A stretch of DNA of 64,000 nt from Nocardioides sp. SYSU D00038 (GTDB lineage: Bacteria > Actinomycetota > Actinomycetes > Propionibacteriales > Nocardioidaceae). The notes below the pieces were generated by a model. It saw only the letters and a list, made by a program, of their open reading frames with translations, ran no database searches and had not been told where the DNA came from. How positions within the stretch are numbered: position 1 is the stretch's first letter; every line of letters begins with the position of its first letter. The DNA lies in the NCBI RefSeq assembly GCF_016924665.1, contig NZ_JAFFJT010000005.1, positions 62,001 through 126,000 of the forward strand, in the 5' to 3' direction. The position numbers and the translations under genes were made by a program. Positions 34,971-42,132 of the stretch are shown here, in pieces.

Positions 34971-35668
34971 CCGGGCTCGCGCAGGACGTAGCCGACGCCT
35001 CGCACGTTGTGCAGCAGCCGGGTGCCGCCGTCCGCCTCGGTCTTGCGTCGCAGGTAGCCGACGAACACGTCGAGGGTGTTGGAGCCGGAGTCGAAGTCGA
35101 GTCCCCAGACCTCCCGCAGGACCAGCTGGCGCTCCAGGACCCGGCGCGGGTTCTGGAGGAACAGCTCGAGCAGGTCGAACTCGGTGCGGGTCAGCTCCAG
35201 CGGCCGCCCGTCGCGGGTCGCCTCCCGCGTCGTCGGGTCGAGCACCACGCCGCCGTACCGCAGCACCGGGTCGGTCGGGCCGCGGCGCCGGCGCAGCAGG
35301 GCCCGCAGCCGGGCCAGCAGCTCCTCCAGCGCGAACGGCTTGACCAGGTAGTCGTCGGCGCCGGCGTCCAGGCCCAGCACCCGGTCGTCGGTGCCGTCGC
35401 GGGCGGTCAGCAGCAGGACCGGCACGTCGATCGCCCGAGACCGGATCCGCCGACACACCTCGAGGCCACCGACGTAGGGCATCCCCACGTCGAGCACGAC
35501 CAGGTCGGGCACGCTCTCGGCGATGCACCCGAGCGCCGCCCCGCCGTCGGCCGCCGTGCGCACGTCGTACCCCTCGAACGCGAGTCCCCCGGCCAGGCTG
35601 TCGCGGATGTCGGGCTCGTCGTCCACGACGAGGATCCGCGGAGCACCGCTGCGGGACTGGTCGACCAC
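34967..35668 (-). CDS. OmpR-family response regulator
   Basis: 233 residues from GTG 35668. Receiver domain (10-125): acidic pair DDEP (about 17-19), phosphorylated Asp in VVLDVGMP (about 60), Thr in LLLTARD and Lys in LVKPFALEE. The C-terminal winged helix (140-230) shows LTRTEFDLLELFLQNP and DVFVGYLRRKTE, and ends with RGVGYVLR. Upstream, direct CTCAGGATC repeats suggest autoregulation. It is coupled to the histidine kinase gene. Confidence 0.92.
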   Translation of the reverse strand: MVDQSRSGAPRILVVDDEPDIRDSLAGGLAFEGYDVRTAADGGAALGCIAESVPDLVVLDVGMPYVGGLEVCRRIRSRAIDVPVLLLTARDGTDDRVLGLDAGADDYLVKPFALEELLARLRALLRRRRGPTDPVLRYGGVVLDPTTREATRDGRPLELTRTEFDLLELFLQNPRRVLERQLVLREVWGLDFDSGSNTLDVFVGYLRRKTEADGGTRLLHNVRGVGYVLREPG

Positions 35669-35671
35669 CGG

Positions 35672-35731
35672 CTCAGGGTGCCCGCCGATCCTGAGAACAG
35701 AGAAAAGACCCGACGTACGACGGATCCTGAG
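35672..35731 (-). promoter_or_regulatory. Direct CTCAGGATC repeats, candidate response-regulator boxes
   Basis: On the plus strand GATCCTGAG occurs at 35687-35695 and 35723-35731, 36 bp apart, and CTCAGG at 35672-35677 faces the first copy as a dyad. The spacing is close to whole helical turns, as expected for tandem OmpR-type sites, and the cluster lies immediately upstream of the response regulator. Confidence 0.4.
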
Positions 35732-35734
35732 CGG

Positions 35735-36151
35735 CTAGCCGTCCCGACCCAGCATGACGTCGAGCGCCGAGCCCAGCGCATCGCGCGCGTCGGACGACAG
35801 GAGGCCGAGCCGCTCGACGGGAAACGTGAACGCAACGCGCATCCGCTCGTCCAGCACGGCGCCGTCCGGAGTGATGACGACCTCCTTGGACCGCCCGTCC
35901 CGGGCCCCCGGCTGTCGGCGGACCAGCCCCTTGGACTCGAGCCGCGTGACGATCTGGGTGACGTTCGAGGCGTCGCACAGCAGGCGGCTCGCGAGCTCGC
36001 CCATCGTGACCGGGCGCTCGGCGACCGCCTTCAGCAGGCAGGCCTGCGCCGCGCTCAGCCCGACCTCGCGGGCCGCGCGGTCGTACGCCGCGTCGTAGGC
36101 GTAGACGAAGTCCCACATCTGCTGTCCGAGCGATCCGACCTGGTCGACCAT
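35735..36151 (-). CDS. MarR-family transcriptional regulator
   Basis: 138 residues from ATG 36151. Winged-helix MarR fold: PVTMGELASRLLCDASNVTQIVTRLESKGLV is the recognition region (about 48-78; quoted in part) and RRQPGARDGRSKEVVITPDG the wing. Longer frames run into the operator, so the short start is preferred. It is divergent from an NmrA-like gene across a region with two near-identical dyads, the normal arrangement for a MarR repressor controlling itself and its neighbour. Confidence 0.85.
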   Translation of the reverse strand: MVDQVGSLGQQMWDFVYAYDAAYDRAAREVGLSAAQACLLKAVAERPVTMGELASRLLCDASNVTQIVTRLESKGLVRRQPGARDGRSKEVVITPDGAVLDERMRVAFTFPVERLGLLSSDARDALGSALDVMLGRDG

Positions 36152-36162
36152 GGCCCGGACGA

Positions 36163-36215
36163 TACTTGATCCGATGAAGTAGTTGTGCCTACCGTGCACC
36201 AGTTGATCCGATCAA
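36163..36215. promoter_or_regulatory. Two MarR operators in the divergent promoter
   Basis: Box 1, TACTTGATCCGATGAAGTA (36163-36181), pairs at eight of nine positions. Box 2, TTGATCCGATCAA (36203-36215), is a perfect dyad. They share the core TTGATCCGAT and their centres are 37 bp apart. They occupy the 94-bp gap between the MarR gene and the NmrA-like gene. Confidence 0.75.
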
Positions 36216-36245
36216 GCAAACGGCTCACGTCAGGAGAACGCACCG

Positions 36246-37151
36246 ATGCGACACGTCCTCGTCACCGGCATGCGCGCCAAGACCGGCGCTCCCCTGGTCG
36301 ACCTGCTCGCCGCCGACCCGCGCGTCGTCGTCCGCGGCGGCACCAGCGACCCCGCCGCCGTCCACCGGGACGGGGTGAAACCCGTGGCCTTCTCGTGGGA
36401 CGACCCGGGGTCGTGGGCGCCTGCCGTCGAGGACCTCGACGCCCTCTTCGTCGTCCGCCCCGACCGGGCCGACGCACCCGAGCTGATCGGCCACCTGCTC
36501 TCCCTGACCCCGGCGAGCACGCACGTGGTCCTGCTCTCCGAGTTCGACCCCCGCTACTTCGCCCCCGACGACTGGCCGCCCCGCACCGAGCGGTCGGTGC
36601 GCGACAGCGGCCGGACGTGGACGATCCTCCGCCCGGGCTGGTTCATGCAGGTCTTCAGCGACCCCCGGTTCTTCCTGGCGGACGTCGTGGATCGAGGCGA
36701 GATCCGCTTCCCGAGCGCCGGGGGGTCCGTCGCCTGGATCGACACCCGCGACATCGCCGCGGTCGCCGCACACGCCCTGACCGAACCCGGCCACCACGGC
36801 CGGACCTACGACCTCACCGGCCCCGAGGCGCTGACCCTGCCGGAGACCGCCGCACGCCTCGGGCGCGCCCTCGGCCGGCCCGTCCGGCACGTCGACATCC
36901 CCCTGGAGGAGGCGCTCGCCGGCTCGGAGGGCTTCGACCGGGCGAACGACGAGGGCGCCTTCGACCGGATCCGCCGTGGCCTGTTCGCCTCCGTCACCGA
37001 CGTCGTCGAGCGCGTCACCGGCCGACCGGCCCGCACCTTCGAGCAGTTCGCCGCCGACGAGGAGGCGTTCCACCGGCTTCGACCCGGTGACGGTCGCGCC
37101 GCGTCCTACCGAGCCGTCCCGTCGGCCAGGAGCCGGTCGAGCTTGGCGTAG
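36246..37151 (+). CDS. NmrA-like NAD(P)-binding protein
   Basis: 301 residues. An atypical SDR with the N-terminal nucleotide motif VLVTGMRAKTG (GxxxxxG form), and WTILRPGWFMQVF in the middle, typical of NmrA/azoreductase-like proteins, which lack the Tyr-Lys catalytic pair. Members act as redox sensors or quinone reductases. It is probably under the divergent MarR repressor, implying induction by an electrophile or phenolic compound. GGAGAA precedes the ATG. The 3' end overlaps the convergent SRPBCC gene by 46 bp. Confidence 0.82.
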   Translation: MRHVLVTGMRAKTGAPLVDLLAADPRVVVRGGTSDPAAVHRDGVKPVAFSWDDPGSWAPAVEDLDALFVVRPDRADAPELIGHLLSLTPASTHVVLLSEFDPRYFAPDDWPPRTERSVRDSGRTWTILRPGWFMQVFSDPRFFLADVVDRGEIRFPSAGGSVAWIDTRDIAAVAAHALTEPGHHGRTYDLTGPEALTLPETAARLGRALGRPVRHVDIPLEEALAGSEGFDRANDEGAFDRIRRGLFASVTDVVERVTGRPARTFEQFAADEEAFHRLRPGDGRAASYRAVPSARSRSSLA

Positions 37152-37591
37152 CCGTCGTTGACGCCGACCTCCATGCCGCTGCGCAGCCAGGCGTCCCGCT
37201 CCTCGAAGCTCTGCACGAGCGATTGCGCGTGCAACCGGGTGCGTCCGTCGCCGAGGTCCTCGAACGTCAGGGTCTCGAGCGAGACTCCTTCGGGCTGGCC
37301 CTCCCACGTAAACGTCTGCACGATGCGGTGATCGCCGATCTCGTGGAAGCAGCCGCGGAAGGCGTGCTCCTCGCCGCCGCTGCGGGCGACGAAGCGCCAG
37401 CTGCCGCCCGTGCGGGCGTCCCAGTGATCGATCCTCGTCTCGGTGCCCTGTGGTCCGGTCCATCGGGCGTACAGGTCGGGGTCTGTGTGGGCCCGCATCA
37501 GCTGCTCGGGGGTCGCGCGGAAGTCGCGCGTGGTGCGGATGATCGGAACGCGCTCGTCGGCCTCGATCGTGGCTTCGGGTGCTGTCGTCAT
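37106..37591 (-). CDS. SRPBCC/AHSA1-domain protein
   Basis: 161 residues from ATG 37591, which overlaps the ArsR stop (ATGA). AHSA1-type START-like fold (about 15-155) with FRATPEQLMRAHTDPDLYARWTGP near the N-terminus and GGSWRFVARSGGEEHAFRGCF in the middle (quoted in part). Such proteins bind hydrophobic ligands and are commonly co-transcribed with an ArsR repressor, as here. The longer open frame upstream is inside the ArsR gene and is not used. Confidence 0.85.
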   Translation of the reverse strand: MTTAPEATIEADERVPIIRTTRDFRATPEQLMRAHTDPDLYARWTGPQGTETRIDHWDARTGGSWRFVARSGGEEHAFRGCFHEIGDHRIVQTFTWEGQPEGVSLETLTFEDLGDGRTRLHAQSLVQSFEERDAWLRSGMEVGVNDGYAKLDRLLADGTAR

Positions 37592-37947
37592 GATGCTTCT
37601 CCGTCTCGGGTCGTGTCGGTGCTGGTCTCGACGTTCATCTCGGTCAGCAGGGCGTCGAGTCGCGCGTAGCGCTCCTCCGCCTGGCGTCGGTAGCGCTCGA
37701 TCCACGCCGTCATCAGGTCGAACACCTCCGCCTCGAGGTGGACGGGGCGCCTTTGTGCCTCACGTGACCGACTGACCAGGCCGGCGGCTTCGAGCACCTT
37801 CAGGTGCTTCGACACCGCCTGGGTGCTGACGTCGTACGGCTCGGCCAGCTCGCCGACCGTGGCGTCGGCGAGGGTCAGCCGGGCGACGATGTCGCGTCGC
37901 GTCGGGTCAGCCAGGGCGGCGAAGACCTGCGAGAGCTGGTCGGGCAC
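37588..37947 (-). CDS. ArsR-family transcriptional regulator
   Basis: 119 residues from GTG 37947. Winged-helix ArsR domain: ALADPTRRDIVARL (about 11-25), VGELAEPYDVSTQAVSKHLKVLEAAGLV as the recognition helix region (quoted in part) and REAQRRPVHLEAE as wing. No metal-binding cysteines of ArsR/SmtB (no CxC) are present; it belongs to the non-metal group that pairs with SRPBCC proteins. Two operator copies flank its promoter. Confidence 0.88.
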   Translation of the reverse strand: MPDQLSQVFAALADPTRRDIVARLTLADATVGELAEPYDVSTQAVSKHLKVLEAAGLVSRSREAQRRPVHLEAEVFDLMTAWIERYRRQAEERYARLDALLTEMNVETSTDTTRDGEAS

Positions 37948-37960
37948 TGTCCACTTCCTA

Positions 37961-38018
37961 AACCAGTTGGTTGACTACAACGCTAAGCCCGAGAGTTCCC
38001 GTTGTCAACCAACTGGTT
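37961..38018 (-). promoter_or_regulatory. Paired ArsR operators in mirror orientation
   Basis: AACCAGTTGGTTGAC (37961-37975) and its exact reverse complement GTCAACCAACTGGTT (38004-38018) lie 28 bp apart. Each copy contains its own near-palindrome (AACCA-GT-TGGTT). The first is 14 bp upstream of the GTG start. The pair would bracket the promoter of the ArsR-SRPBCC operon, allowing loop-like or cooperative repression. Confidence 0.7.
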
Positions 38019-38077
38019 GTGGACGGCCTGCGGTCATGCTGCCGCTGTTCTCGCCCGCGGAGTCGCTGGTTGTGACC

Positions 38078-38375
38078 CCGCTCGGGAGGAGCTGCGCGAA
38101 CTGCGGTCGGCGTTCAGGTCACGCCTGCCGGTCGAGCGATTCCTCGGGTACATGCGCTTGCAGCACGAGCGGATGCTCGGCCACTCGAAGCGCCACGTCC
38201 CTAACGCCCCTGGCTGATCGGCAGTACGGCTGGGACGTGAAGTACGGCAGTCAAGCACTTCGGCTCGCCTACCAGGGCTTCGAGATCGCGAGCACCGGCA
38301 ACCCGAGCCTTGCCCTGCGGGACCGCGAGCGAGCGAGTGTCCTGGCGGTCGAGCGAGGCGAGGTCGATCGATCGA
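38078..38375 (+). pseudogene. Remnant of a YcgL-type (COG3541-like) nucleotidyltransferase, frameshifted
   Basis: One frame reads EELRELRSAFRSRLPVERFLG and YMRLQHERMLGHSKRHVPN, then stops at about 38217. A second frame continues with DRQYGWDVKYGSQALRLAYQ and a GRL-like DRERASVLAVERGEVD ending. Joined, this matches the C-terminal half of predicted nucleotidyltransferases, where a K-H-x-P...YDTKxAxHxxRLxxQG segment occurs. The N-terminal catalytic half is missing and one frameshift lies near 38205-38215. It marks the distal side of the decayed element. Family recognition is from memory of the motif pattern. Confidence 0.5.
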
Positions 38376-38434
38376 TGCCCAGCGCCGGCATTGGAAGTGG
38401 TCCTGGGTCTCGGCGCGACTCGTCACCCGGTCGA

Positions 38435-39050
38435 TCACCTGTCAGACATCGGCCATAGACGCCATCGCCTGGGTCTCAGGGGAGAGACCTCCGCGCCTTG
38501 ATCCGCACGGCCCTCCTCGCCCGGGAGCGGTCGGATTCCCGCGTGGAAGGCGAGGTTTCGTTTGAGGTCGGTGGACACGTCCCACGTGTCTATGAGCGCG
38601 GCGATTCGTGATCGTTGGCCGTCCGGGAGTGGCTGCCAGGTCGTCGCGGCTCGGGTGGTCAGCCAGTTGTTGACCTGAGCCCTACCCAGGCCTGCGGGCT
38701 CTGCATCCGGATCGGTGGCCAGCCGCAGATCGGACTCAACTGCGTCCCATCCCCCGCTTGATCGTGTCAGGTACCACGCTGCGCGCCGACTGCTAGGCAA
38801 GTGCGAGGACCATGCCTCATCGGCGACCGCCGCGGAGGCGCCGGTGCGAGCGAGCACGCGAGCGGCGGCAGCCGACACCCGGCTGCTCGGGTCCGTCAAA
38901 AGCGGCGCCACCTGCGAGATCGCTTCGTCCCGCCCGCCCCAAGCCGCGACACCACGCAGCGCGACCGCGCGGACCCGCGGACCCGCGGACCGGCGTCGTA
39001 CAAGGCTATGGCGGGCGGAAGCAAGGCGGTGGAGGGCGGGCAGGGGTGAC
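38435..39050 (-). pseudogene. HEAT-like repeat protein fragment, 5' truncated
   Basis: A minus-strand frame has protein-like composition over about 170 codons: alternating helices such as VRAVALRGVAAWGGRDEAIS, VSAAAARVLARTGASAAVAD and SRRAAWYLTRSSGGWDAVES. Upstream of about 39050 the frame has no credible start or ribosome site and becomes antisense to the gene at 39104, so the N-terminus appears lost. No function is proposed. It could alternatively be a divergent intact small gene with an unseen start. Confidence 0.4.
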
Positions 39051-39103
39051 CAGAGGGCAGGTCGGGCGGGCGTGACGAGGGTGACGGAGGTGGGGCCCGA
39101 AGT

Positions 39104-40351
39104 GTGAAGAATGAGCGGGTGATCTCGCTGGCCGACGCCGTACTCCCGCTCATCCGCACTCGTTCGGACCTCTACCGCTACAGCGCGGCCAACGCGCACG
39201 GCCAGGACATGCACGAGGCGATCGACATCCTCGAAGCGGCTATCCCGACGACGGACCCGGCCAAGATCTACACGGTCACACACAAGGCCCTCGCCTCGTC
39301 GCTGAAGGTGATCGCGCGTGCGGATGACTCCGCCGGGATCATTGGCGACGCCTGCCGCCGGCTGCTCGAGCTCCACCCGCGCGCAGCGGCTTCAGCTAGG
39401 ACGCCGGTCGGCAAGCTGATCGACTGGATGATGAAGTTCCAGTTCGACGACGACGAGGTCGATTACTTCGAGCTCGACCCGGTGGCCTATGCGCCGGCGC
39501 TCGGCGACGTCGGCATGGCCGCCTACCGGAAGGGCCTGGCGGAGCTCGAGGCGAAGCTCGGGCCGCGCCCATCGGAGGACGAGCGATGGTCGTCAGGTCA
39601 CTCGCACGCGTGGTTCACGCTCGACTGGAACGCGCAGCGACTCGCGGTCCTCGACCACGACATCGACGCGATCATCCGCACCCATGCCAAGGACCGGAAG
39701 GTCGCGGCTTGGCTGCAGGACACTGCCGAGGCGTTCGAGGAGATCGGGGAGATCGACCTCGCCATCGAATGGGCGAAGCAGGCGACCGACTTCGACCACG
39801 GCCACCAGTCCCGCAAGGCGGCGGACTACTGGTGCGGCCTGTTGGACGCCCACCGGCCGGACGAAGCGCTGGAGGCACGGCTCTCGGTGTTCCGCAAGTG
39901 GCCGTCTTCGACATCGGCGGCGCGGCTGCGCAAGGCCGCCGGCAGGGCGTGGCCCGACTATCGGGACGAGGTTATGGCGACGCTCGCCGCGAGCCCGAGC
40001 GACGCAGTGCTCTTCGCGCTCCTCACGCTGAAGGAGCCCGAGTTCGCCTGGAGCCTCGCGCACTCGCTCGCGCTCGACAGCGACCACACGTGGAGCGAGC
40101 TGGTGAAGGAGTACGAGAAGGTCGACCCGCTCGCCGTGCTGCCGATCCACCAGCGCCTGGTCGAGAACGAGCTGGTGGAGGCAGGGGCGCAGCATTACCG
40201 GCTGGCCGCTCGGCGGCTCGCGAAGATGCGGAAGCTCGCTGGGGGATCCGAGCGCGCCGACGGGGTCGATGAGTTGGTAGCCGAGCTTCGAGAGACCCAC
40301 CGACGGCGTCCGCGACTCCAGCAGGAGTTCGATCGAGCTGGGCTCCCGTGA
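39104..40351 (+). CDS. DUF6880-like helical protein
   Basis: 415 residues from GTG 39104, preceded by GGAGGTGGGG at suitable distance. All-helical, TPR-like; recognisable segments include LKVIARADDSAGIIGDACRR, FELDPVAYAPALGDVGMAAY and AIEWAKQATDFDHGHQSRKA. These match my recollection of the DUF6880 family, also found as the C-terminal part of SWIM zinc-finger proteins. No SWIM motif (CxCx...CxH) is present here, so it may be a stand-alone or truncated form. It is one of the few intact long genes within the element region. Confidence 0.6.
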   Translation: MKNERVISLADAVLPLIRTRSDLYRYSAANAHGQDMHEAIDILEAAIPTTDPAKIYTVTHKALASSLKVIARADDSAGIIGDACRRLLELHPRAAASARTPVGKLIDWMMKFQFDDDEVDYFELDPVAYAPALGDVGMAAYRKGLAELEAKLGPRPSEDERWSSGHSHAWFTLDWNAQRLAVLDHDIDAIIRTHAKDRKVAAWLQDTAEAFEEIGEIDLAIEWAKQATDFDHGHQSRKAADYWCGLLDAHRPDEALEARLSVFRKWPSSTSAARLRKAAGRAWPDYRDEVMATLAASPSDAVLFALLTLKEPEFAWSLAHSLALDSDHTWSELVKEYEKVDPLAVLPIHQRLVENELVEAGAQHYRLAARRLAKMRKLAGGSERADGVDELVAELRETHRRRPRLQQEFDRAGLP

Positions 40352-40563
40352 GCCACAGCAGCATGGAGGCGGAGTCGTGACCGGACAGGACGCGGTCGAT
40401 GTCGAGCGGCGCAGGCGAGCCGTCGAGGATGCTCGGCGGTGATCCGAGTTGGAGGGCTCCCGCAGCAGCGATGCCACCCGCGCCGACCAGGACGGATTCG
40501 TGCGCGGTGAGATCGACGCACGGCAACTGGGCGAGCGGGTACGGGCTCGCTATCACCTGCCCT
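40352..40563 (-). other. 212-bp gap with a possible gene fragment
   Basis: Between the DUF6880-like stop and the HEPN stop no complete gene is visible. In one minus frame a hydrophobic, protein-like stretch appears (YPLAQLPCVDLTAHESVLVG, then PPSILDGSPAPLDIDRVLSG), but it has no start of its own and runs antisense into the neighbouring gene. It may be another remnant; identity unknown. Confidence 0.25.
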
Positions 40564-41019
40564 TCAGAACAAACCGAGCTGATCGAGGAGGCCTTGGGAC
40601 GCGGTGATGATCGCCTGCGCCTTGTCCACCGCTTCGGCAGCCTCCTCGTGCGTGGCGTCGTCGCCGGGGCGCTCGGGATACTCGAGTTCGTTGCGACGTC
40701 GGCGTAGGGCGCCGAACTGCCGGAAGCCCGGGCCGAACTGCGCACGGACGGCGCGCTCGACGGCGTAGTGCCCACCCTTCGTGGTCGGCCGCAGCCCTTG
40801 GTGAGCGAGCAGGGCGGTCAGTGCCTGACGTGCGGCGTCGTAGGCCAGGACGAACGCGGAGTCGGGGTCGGTCTCGACGGCTGACCGCGCGGTCGACAAC
40901 GTGACGGTCGCCTTCTCAAGGAGCTGCTCGCCGTTGGCAGCGGCACCGGTCAGCTTCTGCAACTCCCCCGCCGCGAGCAGCGCTTCGACGTCGGACTCAC
41001 CGCGCGTCCAGCGGGCCAT
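40564..41019 (-). CDS. HEPN-domain toxin-like protein
   Basis: 151 residues, four-helix HEPN fold. AYDAARQALTALLAHQGLRP matches the first conserved helix pair, and RRRRNELEYPE (about residue 107-117) supplies the family's R-x4-6-H/Y-type RNase motif with the final residue being Tyr rather than His (RNELEY). It is directly downstream of an MNT nucleotidyltransferase with a one-base overlap (TGATG), the normal layout of HEPN/MNT toxin-antitoxin pairs in which the MNT partner AMPylates or neutralises the HEPN RNase. Confidence 0.8.
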   Translation of the reverse strand: MARWTRGESDVEALLAAGELQKLTGAAANGEQLLEKATVTLSTARSAVETDPDSAFVLAYDAARQALTALLAHQGLRPTTKGGHYAVERAVRAQFGPGFRQFGALRRRRNELEYPERPGDDATHEEAAEAVDKAQAIITASQGLLDQLGLF

Positions 41020-41612
41020 CAGGAGCTCACCTGCTCCCGCGAGTCGAGGACGGTGACGTGCGCAGACTCCTTGATCTGGGCGACGAGCGCGTCCGCCGGA
41101 TCAGCCCACTGCTTCGCCGTGCGCACCACCGGGTTGACCTCGATCCCCAGCCGGGCGTTCGCCCGGTCTGCCGCGTCGTAGAGGTCGGCACGGTCGACCT
41201 TTCCCACGACGAGCACGTCGATGTCGTGCGGTGGCGGACCTGCCTGACCCTCGTACCGGGCAGCCCAAGAGCCAAAGATCACGACCTGCTCGGCTCCCTC
41301 GATCGCGAACTCCTCGGCGATCACGGCCCGAGGACCGAAGGTGATCTCCAGGAGTTGGGTCAGTGCCTTCGCCGCCGGGTGGTCCACGTTCGCGCGAATC
41401 AGCCGGTTCCGCCCCTGGGTGCGGCTCCTGATGAGGCCGGCCTGATCGAGGCGGATCACCTCGCGGTGCAGCGTGGAGAGCGGCACCCCAAGCCGCGCGG
41501 CCATCTCGGTCACGCCGTACTCCTGCTCAGGGTGCAGCAGCAGCCACATCAGCAGCTCGGCTTGATGCTGCGATCGGAACACCGGCATCAGGGCCGGCCC
41601 ATCGCTACGCAT
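41019..41612 (-). CDS. MNT nucleotidyltransferase antitoxin fused to an N-terminal HTH
   Basis: 197 residues from ATG 41612. Residues 10-75 form an ArsR-like winged helix (YGVTEMAARLGVPLSTLHREVIRLDQAGLI), and residues 85-190 a minimal nucleotidyltransferase with FGSWAARY and DIDVLVVG (the GS...DxD metal site). The frame stays open to 41675, but the -35/-10 promoter lies inside that extension, so the shorter start is preferred. The -10 is only six bases from this ATG, implying a leaderless mRNA. The fused HTH probably represses its own promoter through the overlapping dyad. Confidence 0.78.
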   Translation of the reverse strand: MRSDGPALMPVFRSQHQAELLMWLLLHPEQEYGVTEMAARLGVPLSTLHREVIRLDQAGLIRSRTQGRNRLIRANVDHPAAKALTQLLEITFGPRAVIAEEFAIEGAEQVVIFGSWAARYEGQAGPPPHDIDVLVVGKVDRADLYDAADRANARLGIEVNPVVRTAKQWADPADALVAQIKESAHVTVLDSREQVSS

Positions 41613-41648
41613 AACCGGAACATATCTCCCGGTTATAGGTAGCGTCAA
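41611..41648 (-). promoter_or_regulatory. Promoter and autoregulatory dyad of the MNT/HEPN operon
   Basis: On the minus strand TTGACG (41648-41643), an 18-bp spacer and TATGTT (41624-41619) make a good sigma-70-type promoter. The perfect dyad ATAACCGG (41611-41618) / CCGGTTAT (41629-41636) brackets the -10 and touches the start codon. Confidence 0.65.
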
Positions 41649-41684
41649 GTTCTCCTCCTCCACCATGACGCTCACCGGCCAACC

Positions 41685-42062
41685 TCACTCATCGTTCCCG
41701 ACGAACTCGAAGTTCATCGTCACGGAGCAGGTGGGGCAGAGCGATTGGTACCAGCCGCGCCCGCCTCGACGCGCGAGCCGGCCAGGCCGCCCACAGCACT
41801 CGCAGGTCTCGTAGGACTGGGCCTCGGCCTCGCGGATCAGGTCGTAGAACCGCTTTGAGGTCTCTTGGTCGACGTCGCCGGGATTGGCGTAGAGCGCAGG
41901 CCGCCGAACTTCTCCTTGACCTGGCTAACCCGTGTAGTCCGGCGAGAGCGCCTTGAGCTTCGCCTCGAACTCGGCGATCAAGGTGGCCCAGCCGTCGTCG
42001 CACTCGAACCAGCTGCTCGACTCGTCGTGAGCCTCGTGGCTCTCCTCATTCCGGTCGTCCAT
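41685..42062 (-). pseudogene. Zinc-ribbon-like hypothetical protein with two frameshifts
   Basis: From ATG 42062 (AAGG seven bases upstream) the frame reads MDDRNEESHEAHDESSSWFE...ALSPDYTG and stops at 41925. Shifting by one base restores VSQVKEKFGGLR, and a second shift near 41900 restores YANPGDVDQETSKRFYDLIR...CECCGRPGRLARRG...LCPTC...FVGNDE to a stop at 41685. The rejoined protein matches a common phage/island family with a Q-V-K-E-K-F-G-x-L-R-F-Y core and a CxxC...CxxC ribbon. The two indels are an extra G in ACGGGTT and a lost T in CGCTCTAC. The 45-codon N-terminal piece is still translatable. Confidence 0.65.
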
Positions 42063-42132
42063 CGTCATTCCTTCCCAAGCAGGTCGACCGGGTCCTGACC
42101 GTACGGACGGGGTCCGACATCGACGAACCGAT

